Positions 1 to 8,381 are shown, numbered from the stretch's first letter. The stretch: DNA of 20,731 nt from JBJFGR01 sp051892875 (GCA_051892875.1 JBJFGR010000027.1:1-20731), one strand, 5' to 3'. Notes: generated by a model from the letters alone, not told the origin. Translations and numbers: made by a program.

Positions 1-133
1 TATTTTGATAATCTTATGAGTAGATTTTTGGACAAACTAGGAAAGCATTGACAAATGCTTTGATAACATAAAGGAACAAGCCACAAAAGTCCTACAATTA
101 CTCGGCCAACAATACATTGACACATATAGTTAG
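1..133 (+). pseudogene. Possible 3' remnant of an unidentified gene
   Basis: Two short adjacent open stretches read like protein. One frame from base 1 gives YFDNLMSRFLDKLGKH and stops at 49-51. The frame one base over runs from 41 and ends FDNIKEQATKVLQLLGQQYIDTYS at the TAG at 131-133. A single +1 shift near base 40 would join them into a charged helical C-terminus. Codons such as ctc, ggc, gtc and cta are less AT-biased than in the neighbouring genes, which hints at foreign or decayed DNA. I do not recognise the family; a decayed transposase tail is only a guess. The 5' part lies outside the window, so this could also be chance. Confidence 0.2.
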
Positions 134-182
134 CCGGTTAAAAAAAATAATATGGTGGCTATAATGAGGAAAATAAGATGTT

Positions 183-352
183 TCTAACGCGAAATGTAAG
201 GTATAACTTTATAATAATTGTTTCATAATTAGAATAAATATTTTTAAATTTTTTAACAAATATCTATATTAATTTTAAATAAATATGTTATTTTTACAAG
301 ATAATAATTATATGCAAAATAGTTAAAAATAATCATTCTCTAACGCAAAGTG
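183..352. repeat. Degenerate direct repeat pair TCTAACGC-RAARTG
   Basis: Copy one at 183-196 reads TCTAACGCGAAATG and copy two at 339-352 reads TCTAACGCAAAGTG, with 12 of 14 bases identical. The GC-containing core stands out in otherwise very AT-rich DNA. A similar string, TAACACGAAAAGTG, occurs near the right edge of the window (about 20696-20709). These could be ends of related insertion elements or a short dispersed repeat; function unknown. Confidence 0.3.
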
Positions 353-417
353 CATGATCTTTGTTTTTAATTCTAAGCAGTTAAATATGACAGAATGAAA
401 AAATAAAGTTTTTGTTG

Positions 418-423
418 TATAAT
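418..423 (+). promoter_or_regulatory. Predicted sigma-70 -10 box for gyrB
   Basis: A perfect TATAAT lies 35 bases upstream of the gyrB ATG, so transcription would start near 430 and leave a leader of about 29 bases. No good -35 hexamer exists at 16-18 bp spacing (ATGAAA is the nearest). The upstream A/T tracts could act as an UP element. The ribosome binding site AGAGAG is at 445-450. Confidence 0.45.
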
Positions 424-458
424 AGACTAAATTTTTTGATATAAAGAGAGATTAAATA

Positions 459-2864
459 ATGACAGAACAGAATAGTTATACAGGTGAATCCATAAAAGTT
501 CTAAAAGGGCTAGATGCTGTAAGAAAAAGACCTGGAATGTATATAGGTGACACGGATGATGGTTCTGGTTTGCATCACATGGTTTTTGAGGTTGTTGATA
601 ATTCAATTGATGAAGCTTTGGCAGGGTATTGTGACCGTATAGATGTTGTCATACATAATGACGGCTCTATTGAGTCATCAGATGATGGTAGAGGGATTCC
701 TGTTGATATTCATCCTGAAGAAGGAGTTTCAGCAGCTGAAGTTGTTATGACTGTTCTTCATGCAGGTGGAAAATTCGACCAAAATTCATATAAAGTATCA
801 GGTGGTTTACACGGAGTAGGGGTTTCCGTAGTCAATGCTTTATCTGATAAATTATTGTTAAGAATAAAAAGGGATGGAAAACTTTGGGAACAAGTTTATG
901 TTGAAGGAGGTCATCCTATAGCACCATTAAAATGTATTGAACAAACTGATGGTACAGGAACTTCTATTCGTTTCTGGCCAAGTCCTTCTATTTTTTCAAA
1001 TATTGATTTTAATTTTAGTATTTTGCAAAAAAGATTAAGAGAATTATCTTTTTTAAATTCTGGTGTAAACATATTTTTAAAAGATGAAAGAGATGGTAAG
1101 TGTGAAAATTATCATTATCAAGGCGGTATTCAATCTTTTATAGAATATTTAAACAAAGGTAAGAATCCATTATTTCCTAAAATTTTTTATTGTTCGCAAG
1201 AATTAAATGATGATGGAATAAAAGTTGAGGTTGCTTTACAGTATAACGATGGTTATGCAGAAAGTGAATATTGTTATACAAATAATATTCCGCAAAAAGA
1301 TGGTGGGACTCATAGAGATGGTTTTAGACGAGGTCTTACGCAATCTATAAAGAAATATATCGAAGAGAATAATTTATTAAAAAAAGAGAAGGTAGAAATA
1401 TTAACAGAAGATTGTAGAAAAGGATTAACAGTAATAGTTTCTGTAAAAGTTCCTGATCCTAAGTTTTCATCTCAAACAAAAGATAAATTGGTATCATCTG
1501 AAGTTTCTTCTGCTGTTAGTTCTGTTGTTAGTGATAAATTTTTTGAATTTTTAAATGAAAATCCAAATGAAGCAAAATTAATAGTTACAAAAATTATTGA
1601 TGAAGCAAAAATAAGAGTTCAAGCAAGGTCTATTAGAGAAACATTTAAGAAAAAAACAATAGCTTCTATCACAGGTAAACTTGTTAATTGTATTAGCAAA
1701 AACCCTGTTGAATGTGAATTGTATATAGTGGAAGGGGATTCAGCAGGTGGTTCTGCTAAAGGCGGTAGAAATGCGGTAAACCAAGCAATATTGCCGTTAA
1801 GAGGTAAAATATTAAATGTAGAAAAAACCAGATTTGATAAAATTATTTCATCTGAGACTATAGGAACATTAATTACAGCTTTAGGATGTGGTATTCAAGA
1901 AGATTATAATCCAGAAAATTTTAGATATCACAATATTGTTATTATGACTGATGCTGATGTGGATGGTGCTCACATAAGAATTTTGCTTTTAACATTTTTC
2001 TTTAGACAGATGCCAGATATTATAGAGAGAGGTTATGTGTATATTGCACAACCTCCATTGTATAAATATGAAAAAGATAAACAAGTTAGATACATATTGG
2101 GGGAAAATGAAAAGAATGAATATGAAACATCTTTAGCTCTTCATAATGCATATTTATTTGTTAATAAAGATACACCACCAATATATGGAGAAAACTTAGA
2201 AAAAATCTTTAATCAATATGCTAGTTTGTTTTCTATTTACAAGAGATTAGATAGAAAAATACCTTCTTTTGTAACTAAAGAGTTGGTATTAGTAAAGAGA
2301 ATGAATGTTGATAGTTTAAATAATAAAGAATTTGTTGATAATTGGTCAAAAGAGTTGTTATCAAGATTAAAGAAAAAAGAATTATCTGGATTGAAATTCG
2401 ATGTCTTAGTTGAAAATTCAGAAGATTGTTTTTATATAATAGTATGTATTAATCATTTTGGTGTAACTAAAGATTATGTTTTGGATAGAGAATTTTTCTT
2501 GAGTAGTGATTATATAAAAATATCAAAAGTATCAGATAATATTTTTGATTTATTAGAAGATTCATCATATGTTCAAATTGGAGATCAAAAATTCGATATA
2601 TCTGATTTTGAGGAACTTTATAACACCTTAATTCAAAACGGTCTAAAAGGAGTTAAGATTACAAGATTTAAGGGATTGGGGGAAATGAATAAAGAACAGT
2701 TGTATGAGACAACAATGAATCCTGATACAAGAACCTTTTTAAGGGTTACTATTGATGATGCGATAGAAGCAGATAGAATGTTTACTGAATTAATGGGAGA
2801 AGAAGTTGATCCGAGAAAGATTTTTATCGCAGATAACTCGCATTTGGCTGAAATAGACGTATAA
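459..2864 (+). CDS. gyrB: DNA gyrase subunit B
   Basis: ATPase subunit of DNA gyrase (type IIA topoisomerase), which pairs with GyrA to introduce negative supercoils using ATP. The GHKL ATPase domain is at about residues 1-220: EVVDN at 44-48, DDGRGIP at 75-81 and the lid GGLHGVG at 115-121. The transducer follows. The TOPRIM metal site has EGDSAGG at 425-431, PLRGKILNVEK, and the triad DADVD at 498-502. The length of 801 residues matches the ~804 of enterobacterial GyrB, including the extra TOPRIM insert (roughly 550-720) typical of Gram-negative GyrB; that insert is the most divergent part here. The C-terminal tail has RFKGLGEMN. The start has AGAGAG 8 bases upstream. It leads a co-directional block with three downstream genes. 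Family assignment is essentially certain. Confidence 0.99.
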   Translation: MTEQNSYTGESIKVLKGLDAVRKRPGMYIGDTDDGSGLHHMVFEVVDNSIDEALAGYCDRIDVVIHNDGSIESSDDGRGIPVDIHPEEGVSAAEVVMTVLHAGGKFDQNSYKVSGGLHGVGVSVVNALSDKLLLRIKRDGKLWEQVYVEGGHPIAPLKCIEQTDGTGTSIRFWPSPSIFSNIDFNFSILQKRLRELSFLNSGVNIFLKDERDGKCENYHYQGGIQSFIEYLNKGKNPLFPKIFYCSQELNDDGIKVEVALQYNDGYAESEYCYTNNIPQKDGGTHRDGFRRGLTQSIKKYIEENNLLKKEKVEILTEDCRKGLTVIVSVKVPDPKFSSQTKDKLVSSEVSSAVSSVVSDKFFEFLNENPNEAKLIVTKIIDEAKIRVQARSIRETFKKKTIASITGKLVNCISKNPVECELYIVEGDSAGGSAKGGRNAVNQAILPLRGKILNVEKTRFDKIISSETIGTLITALGCGIQEDYNPENFRYHNIVIMTDADVDGAHIRILLLTFFFRQMPDIIERGYVYIAQPPLYKYEKDKQVRYILGENEKNEYETSLALHNAYLFVNKDTPPIYGENLEKIFNQYASLFSIYKRLDRKIPSFVTKELVLVKRMNVDSLNNKEFVDNWSKELLSRLKKKELSGLKFDVLVENSEDCFYIIVCINHFGVTKDYVLDREFFLSSDYIKISKVSDNIFDLLEDSSYVQIGDQKFDISDFEELYNTLIQNGLKGVKITRFKGLGEMNKEQLYETTMNPDTRTFLRVTIDDAIEADRMFTELMGEEVDPRKIFIADNSHLAEIDV

Positions 2865-2894
2865 TGTTAAAATAATTTTCAGGGAGTTTATTTT

Positions 2895-4247
2895 ATGAAT
2901 GTAAAAAAAATTATAGCTCTTTTTGCATCTATGTTTTTTTTTAGTAATGCTTATTCTTTGAGTGATGATTATGGTTTAAGAGCAAATAATGATCAAAATA
3001 TGTCTTTTGATGTAAAAACAACCTCAAATTATAAGTATTTTTATTCAATTATGATGGTAAGTAAAGCTCCCAATGGATACAGTAATCTGAATAATTTTAA
3101 AAATATTTATTTTGTATTAGATAAAGCCAATAATGAAGGTCAGTTAACAAAAGAAGGAAAAGAGTTATATAAAGTAGTAAGTACACTAAATTCAAATATT
3201 AAAAAATTTCCTTCCTTAAAGTTGACTCCTTATGGAGAAAAAATGATATCTGCAATAGGTGAATCTTATGCAAAGAGCAGAGCATCTTTTATGTTATCAA
3301 AAAAAGATTATGATGATTGTGTAAATATTAAGTTTATTTTTAATGGTGATGATGTTTCTTTGCAAACAGGTGAGTCATTGATCTTAGGTATGACTAAAAG
3401 TTTACCACCAACTGCTAATATTATTTATGAGCAAGAATTAAACGATGGTTTGTTGTCTTTTTATGATACTAATGAATATAAAAGATATTTAAATAGTTAT
3501 CCAGAACTAGATAAGTCTTTAGGTACATTGGATGTTTTAAAGCAGTATAAAACATATATAGAAAGTGTACTACCAAGAATTTTTAAAGAAAAATTTGTAA
3601 AAGAATTAACCCATATAGGTGTTTTAACAAACAAAAAATTATTATCAAAAGTAGATGATAAAGTCTTTGTAAAGGATCTATTTGAATTATATCAATTTAT
3701 CCCGAGTATTGAACCACAAATAGCTAGTACTTATAAGTCTTTATTTGATTTATTAGTAAGACCATCTGAAAGAAAATTTTTCTCAAGTGTTGATGATGCA
3801 AGATTATTTTATAAGTATGGTGCAGGTTTAAAGAGTTTACAAATATCTAAAACTTTTTCAGCTTTGATTTATAAAGATTTTTTTGATGTTATTTCATTTG
3901 AAAAAGAAGATTTATTTGATAATACTGCTTTTAAAGCTTATTTTGTAGATCCTAAGACATTATTATCATTTATGTCTTTTTTGAGAGGTGAGCAGTTAGG
4001 AACTCCATTATCTGTAAATGAAGGTTATGACTTAAATGCAAATGTTTATAATGTTTCTCAAATCGCACCGCAAGGTTCTGTTTTATTAGCGGATATTTAT
4101 AAAAATCAAGAAAACAATTATGCTGTTAAATTTTCTTTAAACGGAAAAGATATAATGTTAACCTCAAATTGTAATAATTCAAAAATTGATAGTAATTATT
4201 ATGATATAAGTAAATTAAATGACTGTTTATTAACTGATGGTAAATAG
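2895..4247 (+). CDS. Secreted histidine-acid-phosphatase homologue, catalytic residues missing
   Basis: 450 residues with an N-terminal signal peptide (charged MNVKK, then a hydrophobic run, probable cleavage near residues 19-21), so likely periplasmic or secreted. The layout follows branch-2 histidine acid phosphatases such as E. coli AppA. Residues 53-61 (MMVSKAPNG) fall where the family has VSRHGxRxP. LTPYGEKM at 110-117 matches the LTPxG segment. NGDDVSLQTGES near 150-161 aligns with DxDERTRKTGEAF. AYFVDPKTLLSF at 348-359 sits where the family has GHDTNL. IAPQGSVLLADIY at 390-402 and a Cys near 426 match the family's C-terminal strand region. The nucleophilic His of RHG, its Arg, and the His of HD all appear replaced, so phosphatase activity is unlikely. 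It lies 30 bases after gyrB with a strong AGGGAG site at 2881-2886. The fold assignment is by eye; a remote unrelated protein is possible. Confidence 0.7.
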   Translation: MNVKKIIALFASMFFFSNAYSLSDDYGLRANNDQNMSFDVKTTSNYKYFYSIMMVSKAPNGYSNLNNFKNIYFVLDKANNEGQLTKEGKELYKVVSTLNSNIKKFPSLKLTPYGEKMISAIGESYAKSRASFMLSKKDYDDCVNIKFIFNGDDVSLQTGESLILGMTKSLPPTANIIYEQELNDGLLSFYDTNEYKRYLNSYPELDKSLGTLDVLKQYKTYIESVLPRIFKEKFVKELTHIGVLTNKKLLSKVDDKVFVKDLFELYQFIPSIEPQIASTYKSLFDLLVRPSERKFFSSVDDARLFYKYGAGLKSLQISKTFSALIYKDFFDVISFEKEDLFDNTAFKAYFVDPKTLLSFMSFLRGEQLGTPLSVNEGYDLNANVYNVSQIAPQGSVLLADIYKNQENNYAVKFSLNGKDIMLTSNCNNSKIDSNYYDISKLNDCLLTDGK

Positions 4248-4248
4248 G

Positions 4249-4716
4249 ATGTTGTTTCTAGATATTGAAAGTTTGAAGTATTATCCACTTGATAATATCA
4301 TAAAATATTTAGTACCGAGGTTATATTATAAGAAGCATGAAGGCAGACTAGATATTTACGATAATTTAATATATGCAAATTATGATTTTGTATCATTAAG
4401 GAATAATACAGATTGTGATTATGAGTATCACAAAGATTTTCTTGATGTACATATTATACAAGAAGGTATTGAAAAGATATATTTCAGATCTTCATTTTTA
4501 CCAAATTCTATTGATATTAGTAAATTACCTTTTGATTATAAAAAAGATATTGGATTTGTAAATTATCCTGATGATAATGTTTTGTCATTAAATAAATCAC
4601 AAATAGCTGTTTTTTATCCCTATGAATTGCATAAACCTTTATGTGGTGTTTCTAATGAAAATAAGTTTGTAAAGAAGATTATTTTAAAAATTCATAAAAA
4701 CTTATTGGGTATTTAA
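4249..4716 (+). CDS. YhcH/YjgK/YiaL family protein (DUF386)
   Basis: 155 residues with the family pattern: EYHKDFLDVHII at 59-70 (E59, H61 and D66 are the likely cupin-type metal ligands), QEGIEKIYF, FDYKKDIGF at 95-103, an FYPYELHKP segment at 122-130 (H128), and the closing VKKIILKI at 141-148. Members are small beta-sandwich proteins found near sugar and sialic-acid catabolism genes (YhcH, YiaL) or biofilm genes (TabA/YjgK); the exact substrate is unsettled. I chose the ATG at 4249, one base after the preceding stop, over the in-frame ATG at 4237 that overlaps the upstream gene. Start and stop are so close that translation is probably coupled. No sugar-catabolism gene is nearby, so the family's usual context gives no help. 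Confidence 0.8.
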   Translation: MLFLDIESLKYYPLDNIIKYLVPRLYYKKHEGRLDIYDNLIYANYDFVSLRNNTDCDYEYHKDFLDVHIIQEGIEKIYFRSSFLPNSIDISKLPFDYKKDIGFVNYPDDNVLSLNKSQIAVFYPYELHKPLCGVSNENKFVKKIILKIHKNLLGI

Positions 4717-6734
4717 TGTTTATGCAAAATCTTAATAATCAACAGCGTAAAGCTGTTGAATGTGTTGATTCTCCTTGTTTAGTTATTGCTGGTGCAGGTT
4801 CTGGTAAGACTAAAGTAATCACTGAAAAAATTTCATATTTAATTTCATCTATGAAATATTTGTCTTCAAATATTTGTGCACTTACTTTTACTAATAAAGC
4901 TGCAAAAGAAATGAGAGAAAGGATTTTATCTAAAGTTGGTATTGATAAAATTAAAGGTTTGAGAATATGCACATTTCATTCTTTAGGGTTAGATATTATA
5001 AGAGAAGAGTATTCTCACTTAGGATTAAAGAAAGGGATATCTTTATTTGATGAGCAAGATAAATTAACAAAATTGAGAGAAATTTTTACATTTAATTATC
5101 CTAATGTAGAAAATATCGATGAAGAAGTGTTATTGCTTAATTCAAAAATTGGAGAGTATAAATCATCTCTTAAAAAACCAACAAGTGTTAATGATTATTC
5201 AAATAATATCGACTATGGTTATTTGTATCAACAGTATCAATCTTTGATGTTGTCTTATAATGCAATCGATTTTGATGATTTAATATATTTATCTATTGTT
5301 GTTTTTAAAAATAGTTCAAATATTTTAAAAAAATGGCAATCAAGGTTGAGATATATTTTAGTTGATGAATATCAAGATACAAATATAAGTCAGTATGAAT
5401 TTTTAAAATTATTAATAGGAGATAGTCACAAATTTACTTTTGTGGGTGATGATGATCAATCAATATATTCATGGAGAGGAGCTAGACCAGAAAATATTAA
5501 TTTATTAAAAAATGATTATCATGATTTAAATGTAATTTTATTAGAACAAAATTATCGTTCAACTAGTAGAATTTTGAATTGTGCAAACAAATTAATTTCA
5601 CAAAATTCTCATATGTATAAAAAGCAACTATTTTCTACACATGAAGTTGGTGAAAAAATAAGAATTTTAGAGGCTTGTAATGTAGAGGATGAAGCTAAAA
5701 AAACAGTCGTTGAAATAATGACACATCATTATTTGTATAAAACAAAGTATTCTGATTATGCTATTTTATACAGAGGAAATCATCAATCAAGAGATTTAGA
5801 AAAAATTTTACAGGATAGTAACATTCCTTATAGAATTATTGGGAGTATATCTTTTTTTTCAAAACAAGAGATAAAAGATATTCTTGGTTATTTGAAATTA
5901 ATGTCTAATCCTAATGATAATCAATCTTTTTTAAGAGTTATTAATGTACCAAGTAGGGGGATTGGTCCTAAGAGTATTGAAGTTCTTGATAATATTGCTT
6001 CTAGTTTGGGTATATCTTTACTAGAATCTTGTTGGCTTCCGGACTTAAAAGAAAGAATTGATAATAATAAAGTATTTGAAAAATTTTTTGCTTTCGGGAA
6101 TCTTATTAAGTCCATTACTAACAATATAAATAATTTTGATAGTGTTGAGTTATCTCATTACTTATATAATATACCGAAAGAAATAGGATACATTGATTTT
6201 TTATATAACGATAGTAAAAATGAGACTGCTTATGAAATAAAGATAAATAATATAAATAAAATTTTTGATTGGTTTTTAGGCTATGTTAAAGATAATTTGA
6301 GTTTTGAAGAAATTATTCAAAAGCTAATGTTGAGAGAAAGATTTGAATCAGAAGATCAATCTTTAGATTTAGAAGAAGTCCAATTATTAACATTGCATTC
6401 ATCTAAAGGTTTAGAATTTCCTTATGTTTATATAGTTGGAATGGAAGAAGGTATTTTACCTCATCAAGCTTGTATTGATGAGGGGTATATAGATGAAGAA
6501 AGACGATTAGCTTATGTCGGAATAACTAGAGCAAAGAAAGAATTGACAATACTTTATTCATTAAAACGTAATAAAGAGAATTCACAATACAGTAGATTTT
6601 TGGATGAATTACCTTTAGATGATATTATTTGGGATGCAAAGAAAAAAAAAGGTATAAAAGAATCGCATCATATGATGAATGCAGATAATATGTTTGCTGC
6701 GATGGAAGAAATGTTTAAGAATTTGAAGAAATGA
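4716..6734 (+). CDS. rep: ATP-dependent DNA helicase Rep (UvrD/PcrA superfamily 1A)
   Basis: 3'-5' helicase that moves with the replisome and removes proteins and blocks ahead of forks. Motifs in order: Q-motif LNNQQRKAVE near residue 6, Walker A GAGSGKT at 26-32, FTNKAAKEM, TFHSLGLDI, LVDEYQDTN with DE at 217-218, GDDDQSIYSWRGA, LEQNYRS, ILYRGNHQSR, LLTLHSSKGLEFPYVYIVGMEEG and YVGITRAKKEL. The length of 672 residues and local wording (FSLFD/SLFDEQDKL, HQSR, FFSKQEIKD) match Rep (673 aa in E. coli) better than UvrD (~720). Its ATG overlaps the previous TAA by one base (TAATG), indicating translational coupling. A second ATG two codons on (4722) is also possible. Confidence 0.96.
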   Translation: MFMQNLNNQQRKAVECVDSPCLVIAGAGSGKTKVITEKISYLISSMKYLSSNICALTFTNKAAKEMRERILSKVGIDKIKGLRICTFHSLGLDIIREEYSHLGLKKGISLFDEQDKLTKLREIFTFNYPNVENIDEEVLLLNSKIGEYKSSLKKPTSVNDYSNNIDYGYLYQQYQSLMLSYNAIDFDDLIYLSIVVFKNSSNILKKWQSRLRYILVDEYQDTNISQYEFLKLLIGDSHKFTFVGDDDQSIYSWRGARPENINLLKNDYHDLNVILLEQNYRSTSRILNCANKLISQNSHMYKKQLFSTHEVGEKIRILEACNVEDEAKKTVVEIMTHHYLYKTKYSDYAILYRGNHQSRDLEKILQDSNIPYRIIGSISFFSKQEIKDILGYLKLMSNPNDNQSFLRVINVPSRGIGPKSIEVLDNIASSLGISLLESCWLPDLKERIDNNKVFEKFFAFGNLIKSITNNINNFDSVELSHYLYNIPKEIGYIDFLYNDSKNETAYEIKINNINKIFDWFLGYVKDNLSFEEIIQKLMLRERFESEDQSLDLEEVQLLTLHSSKGLEFPYVYIVGMEEGILPHQACIDEGYIDEERRLAYVGITRAKKELTILYSLKRNKENSQYSRFLDELPLDDIIWDAKKKKGIKESHHMMNADNMFAAMEEMFKNLKK

Positions 6735-6739
6735 TATAA

Positions 6740-6756
6740 TGCACCAATAAAATGCA
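6740..6756 (+). promoter_or_regulatory. Predicted NtrC-type enhancer site upstream of glnA
   Basis: TGCACCAATAAAATGCA fits the NtrC dyad TGCACCA-N3-TGGTGCA: the left half is perfect and the right half keeps TGCA. Its centre is about 145 bases before the predicted sigma-54 start, similar to the enhancer distance known for enteric glnA. It is followed by two further dyads: TGCAAA-N8-TTTGCA at 6753-6772 and CACA-AAA-TGTG at 6771-6781, which may be a weaker second site. Seen by pattern only. Confidence 0.5.
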
Positions 6757-6866
6757 AAGAAAATATTTTGCACAAAATGTGATCGATTTATTTATAATAA
6801 TAGGGCAATTTAAATAAAATTATTTTTTTATATCTTATATATTCTAGTTTTATATTGTTTTAACTA

Positions 6867-6882
6867 TGGCATAATTTAAGCA
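6867..6882 (+). promoter_or_regulatory. Predicted sigma-54 (-24/-12) promoter of glnA
   Basis: TGGCATAATTTAAGCA keeps the invariant GG (6868-6869) and GC (6880-6881) with the required 10 bases between them, matching TGGCAC-N5-TTGCA. Transcription would begin near 6893, about 26 bases before the glnA ATG. A gene for the matching activator, NtrC, lies 3.3 kb downstream, which supports the call. Confidence 0.75.
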
Positions 6883-6918
6883 TATAAGAAATAAACGAAA
6901 TTTTTGGGAGAATTTATA

Positions 6919-8328
6919 ATGGCTGTTGCTGATGTTTTAAAGTTAATTCAAGATAGTGAAGCAAAGTTTGTTGATCTTCGTTTCACAGATACAAAGGGGA
7001 AAGAACAACATATTTCTATTCCTGTTTCTTGTATAGATGAAGATTTCTTCACAGATGGTAAAATGTTTGATGGTTCTTCTATAGCTGGTTGGAAGGGTAT
7101 TAATGAATCAGATATGATTTTAATGCCAGATCCTGATACAGCTAAGTTAGATCCATTCTATGCAGACCCTACAGTAATTATTCGTTGTGATATTCTTGAG
7201 CCAACAACTATGCAAGGTTATGATAGAGATCCTAGATCTATTGCAAAAAGAGCTGAAGCTTATTTGAAATCAACAGGTATTGCTGATTATGCTTTATTTG
7301 GACCAGAACCAGAATTCTTTATTTTTGAAGATGTTAGATTTGCTTGTGAAATGAAAGGTTCAATGGTTGAAATCGATGATCCGGAAGCTGCGTGGAATTC
7401 AAAAACTGAATATGAAGACGGTAATACTGGTCATAGGCCAGCTGTAAAGGGTGGTTATTTCCCTGTTCCTCCTGTTGATTCTTCTCAGGATTTAAGATCT
7501 GCTATGTGTACAGTTCTTGAAGAAATGGGATTGAAAATTGAAGCTCACCATCACGAAGTTGCAACATGTGGTCAAAATGAAATAGCAACAAAGTTTAATA
7601 CTTTAACAAAGAAAGCTGATGAAGTTATCATGGAAAAGTATGTTGTATGGAATGTTGCAAACCAATATGGTAAGACAGCTACATTTATGCCAAAACCTAT
7701 TTTTGGAGATAATGGTTCTGGTATGCATGTTCACCAATCTTTAGGTAAAGATGGTAAGAATTTATTCTCTGGTGAATTATATGGCGGTTTATCTCAATTA
7801 GCTTTATGGTATATTGGTGGTATTAAGAAGCATGCTAAAGCTTTAAATGCTTTTACCAATCCTTCAACAAACTCATACAAGAGATTAGTACCTGGTTATG
7901 AAGCACCAGTAATGCTTGCTTACTCAGCACGTAATCGTTCAGCATCAATAAGAATTCCTGCGGTTTCTAGTCCAAAAGCTGTTAGAATTGAAGTGCGTTT
8001 CCCTGATTGTATGGCAAATCCATATTTAGCTTTTGCTGCAATGTTAATGGCTGGTTTAGATGGTATCAAGAATAAGATTGATCCAGGTGAAGCAATGGAT
8101 AAGAATCTTTATGATTTGCCACCAGAAGAAGAAGCGTCCATTCCTCAAGTTTGTGGATCTTTAGAAGAAGCTTTGAAATCATTAGAAGCTGATCATGCTT
8201 TCTTAACAGAAGGTGGTGTATTTAGTGAAGATTATATAAGGGCTTATGCTGAATTGAAGCAACAAGATATTGATAAAGTAAGAATGACACCACATCCTGC
8301 AGAATTTGAATTATACTATTCTTTATAA
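6919..8328 (+). CDS. glnA: Glutamine synthetase type I (GSI-beta)
   Basis: Joins ammonia to glutamate using ATP, giving glutamine; cytosolic dodecamer and the main ammonia-assimilation step. Visible motifs: MFDGSSI near residue 49, GPEPEFF, the EAHHHEVA metal-site segment, KPIFGDNGSGMH ATP region, NRSASIRIP and the C-terminal MTPHPAEFELYY. NLYDLPPEE contains the adenylylation tyrosine at residue 397 (398 counting Met), so activity control by GlnE is expected. I use the ATG at 6919, giving 469 residues as in E. coli. A TTG at 6904 would extend the frame, but the site GGGAG at 6906-6910 lies upstream of 6919 and inside that extension. Transcribed from the sigma-54 promoter and closed by a strong terminator, so probably monocistronic. 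Confidence 0.99.
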   Translation: MAVADVLKLIQDSEAKFVDLRFTDTKGKEQHISIPVSCIDEDFFTDGKMFDGSSIAGWKGINESDMILMPDPDTAKLDPFYADPTVIIRCDILEPTTMQGYDRDPRSIAKRAEAYLKSTGIADYALFGPEPEFFIFEDVRFACEMKGSMVEIDDPEAAWNSKTEYEDGNTGHRPAVKGGYFPVPPVDSSQDLRSAMCTVLEEMGLKIEAHHHEVATCGQNEIATKFNTLTKKADEVIMEKYVVWNVANQYGKTATFMPKPIFGDNGSGMHVHQSLGKDGKNLFSGELYGGLSQLALWYIGGIKKHAKALNAFTNPSTNSYKRLVPGYEAPVMLAYSARNRSASIRIPAVSSPKAVRIEVRFPDCMANPYLAFAAMLMAGLDGIKNKIDPGEAMDKNLYDLPPEEEASIPQVCGSLEEALKSLEADHAFLTEGGVFSEDYIRAYAELKQQDIDKVRMTPHPAEFELYYSL

Positions 8329-8353
8329 TTGATTATTATCAATAGTTTTTAGT

Positions 8354-8381
8354 AAAAAAGTTCCTTTATTGGAACTTTTTT
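8354..8381 (+). terminator. Intrinsic terminator after glnA
   Basis: An 11-bp stem AAAAAAGTTCC / GGAACTTTTTT encloses the 6-base loop TTTATT. The U-tract is formed by the right arm itself. It starts 25 bases after the glnA stop and separates glnA from the downstream DUF4124-ntrBC genes. Confidence 0.88.

Larger units (their letters stand above)
134..458. other. AT-rich intergenic region upstream of gyrB
   Basis: No convincing gene is present. The stretch about 225-330 is almost pure A/T. It contains a degenerate direct repeat with core TCTAACGC (183-190 and 339-346), each copy followed by R-A-A-R-T-G (R = A or G). The gyrB promoter sits at the right end. No dnaA, dnaN or recF precedes gyrB within the visible sequence, unlike the common dnaA-dnaN-recF-gyrB order, and no DnaA-box cluster is visible here. 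Confidence 0.6.

Noticed and set aside
1..126. Minus-strand frame open through the left edge (MCQCIVGRVIVGLLW...).
   Set aside because: Cysteine-rich, odd composition, and opposite the more protein-like plus-strand reading; probably a shadow.
131..161. TAGCC ... GGCTA hairpin after the remnant's stop.
   Set aside because: Only 5 paired bases around a 21-base loop and no T-run; too weak to call a terminator.
4739..4972. Minus-strand open frame inside rep, and similar short frames inside engB/gmk and typA.
   Set aside because: They are shadows of strongly supported genes on the other strand or frame and show no family features.
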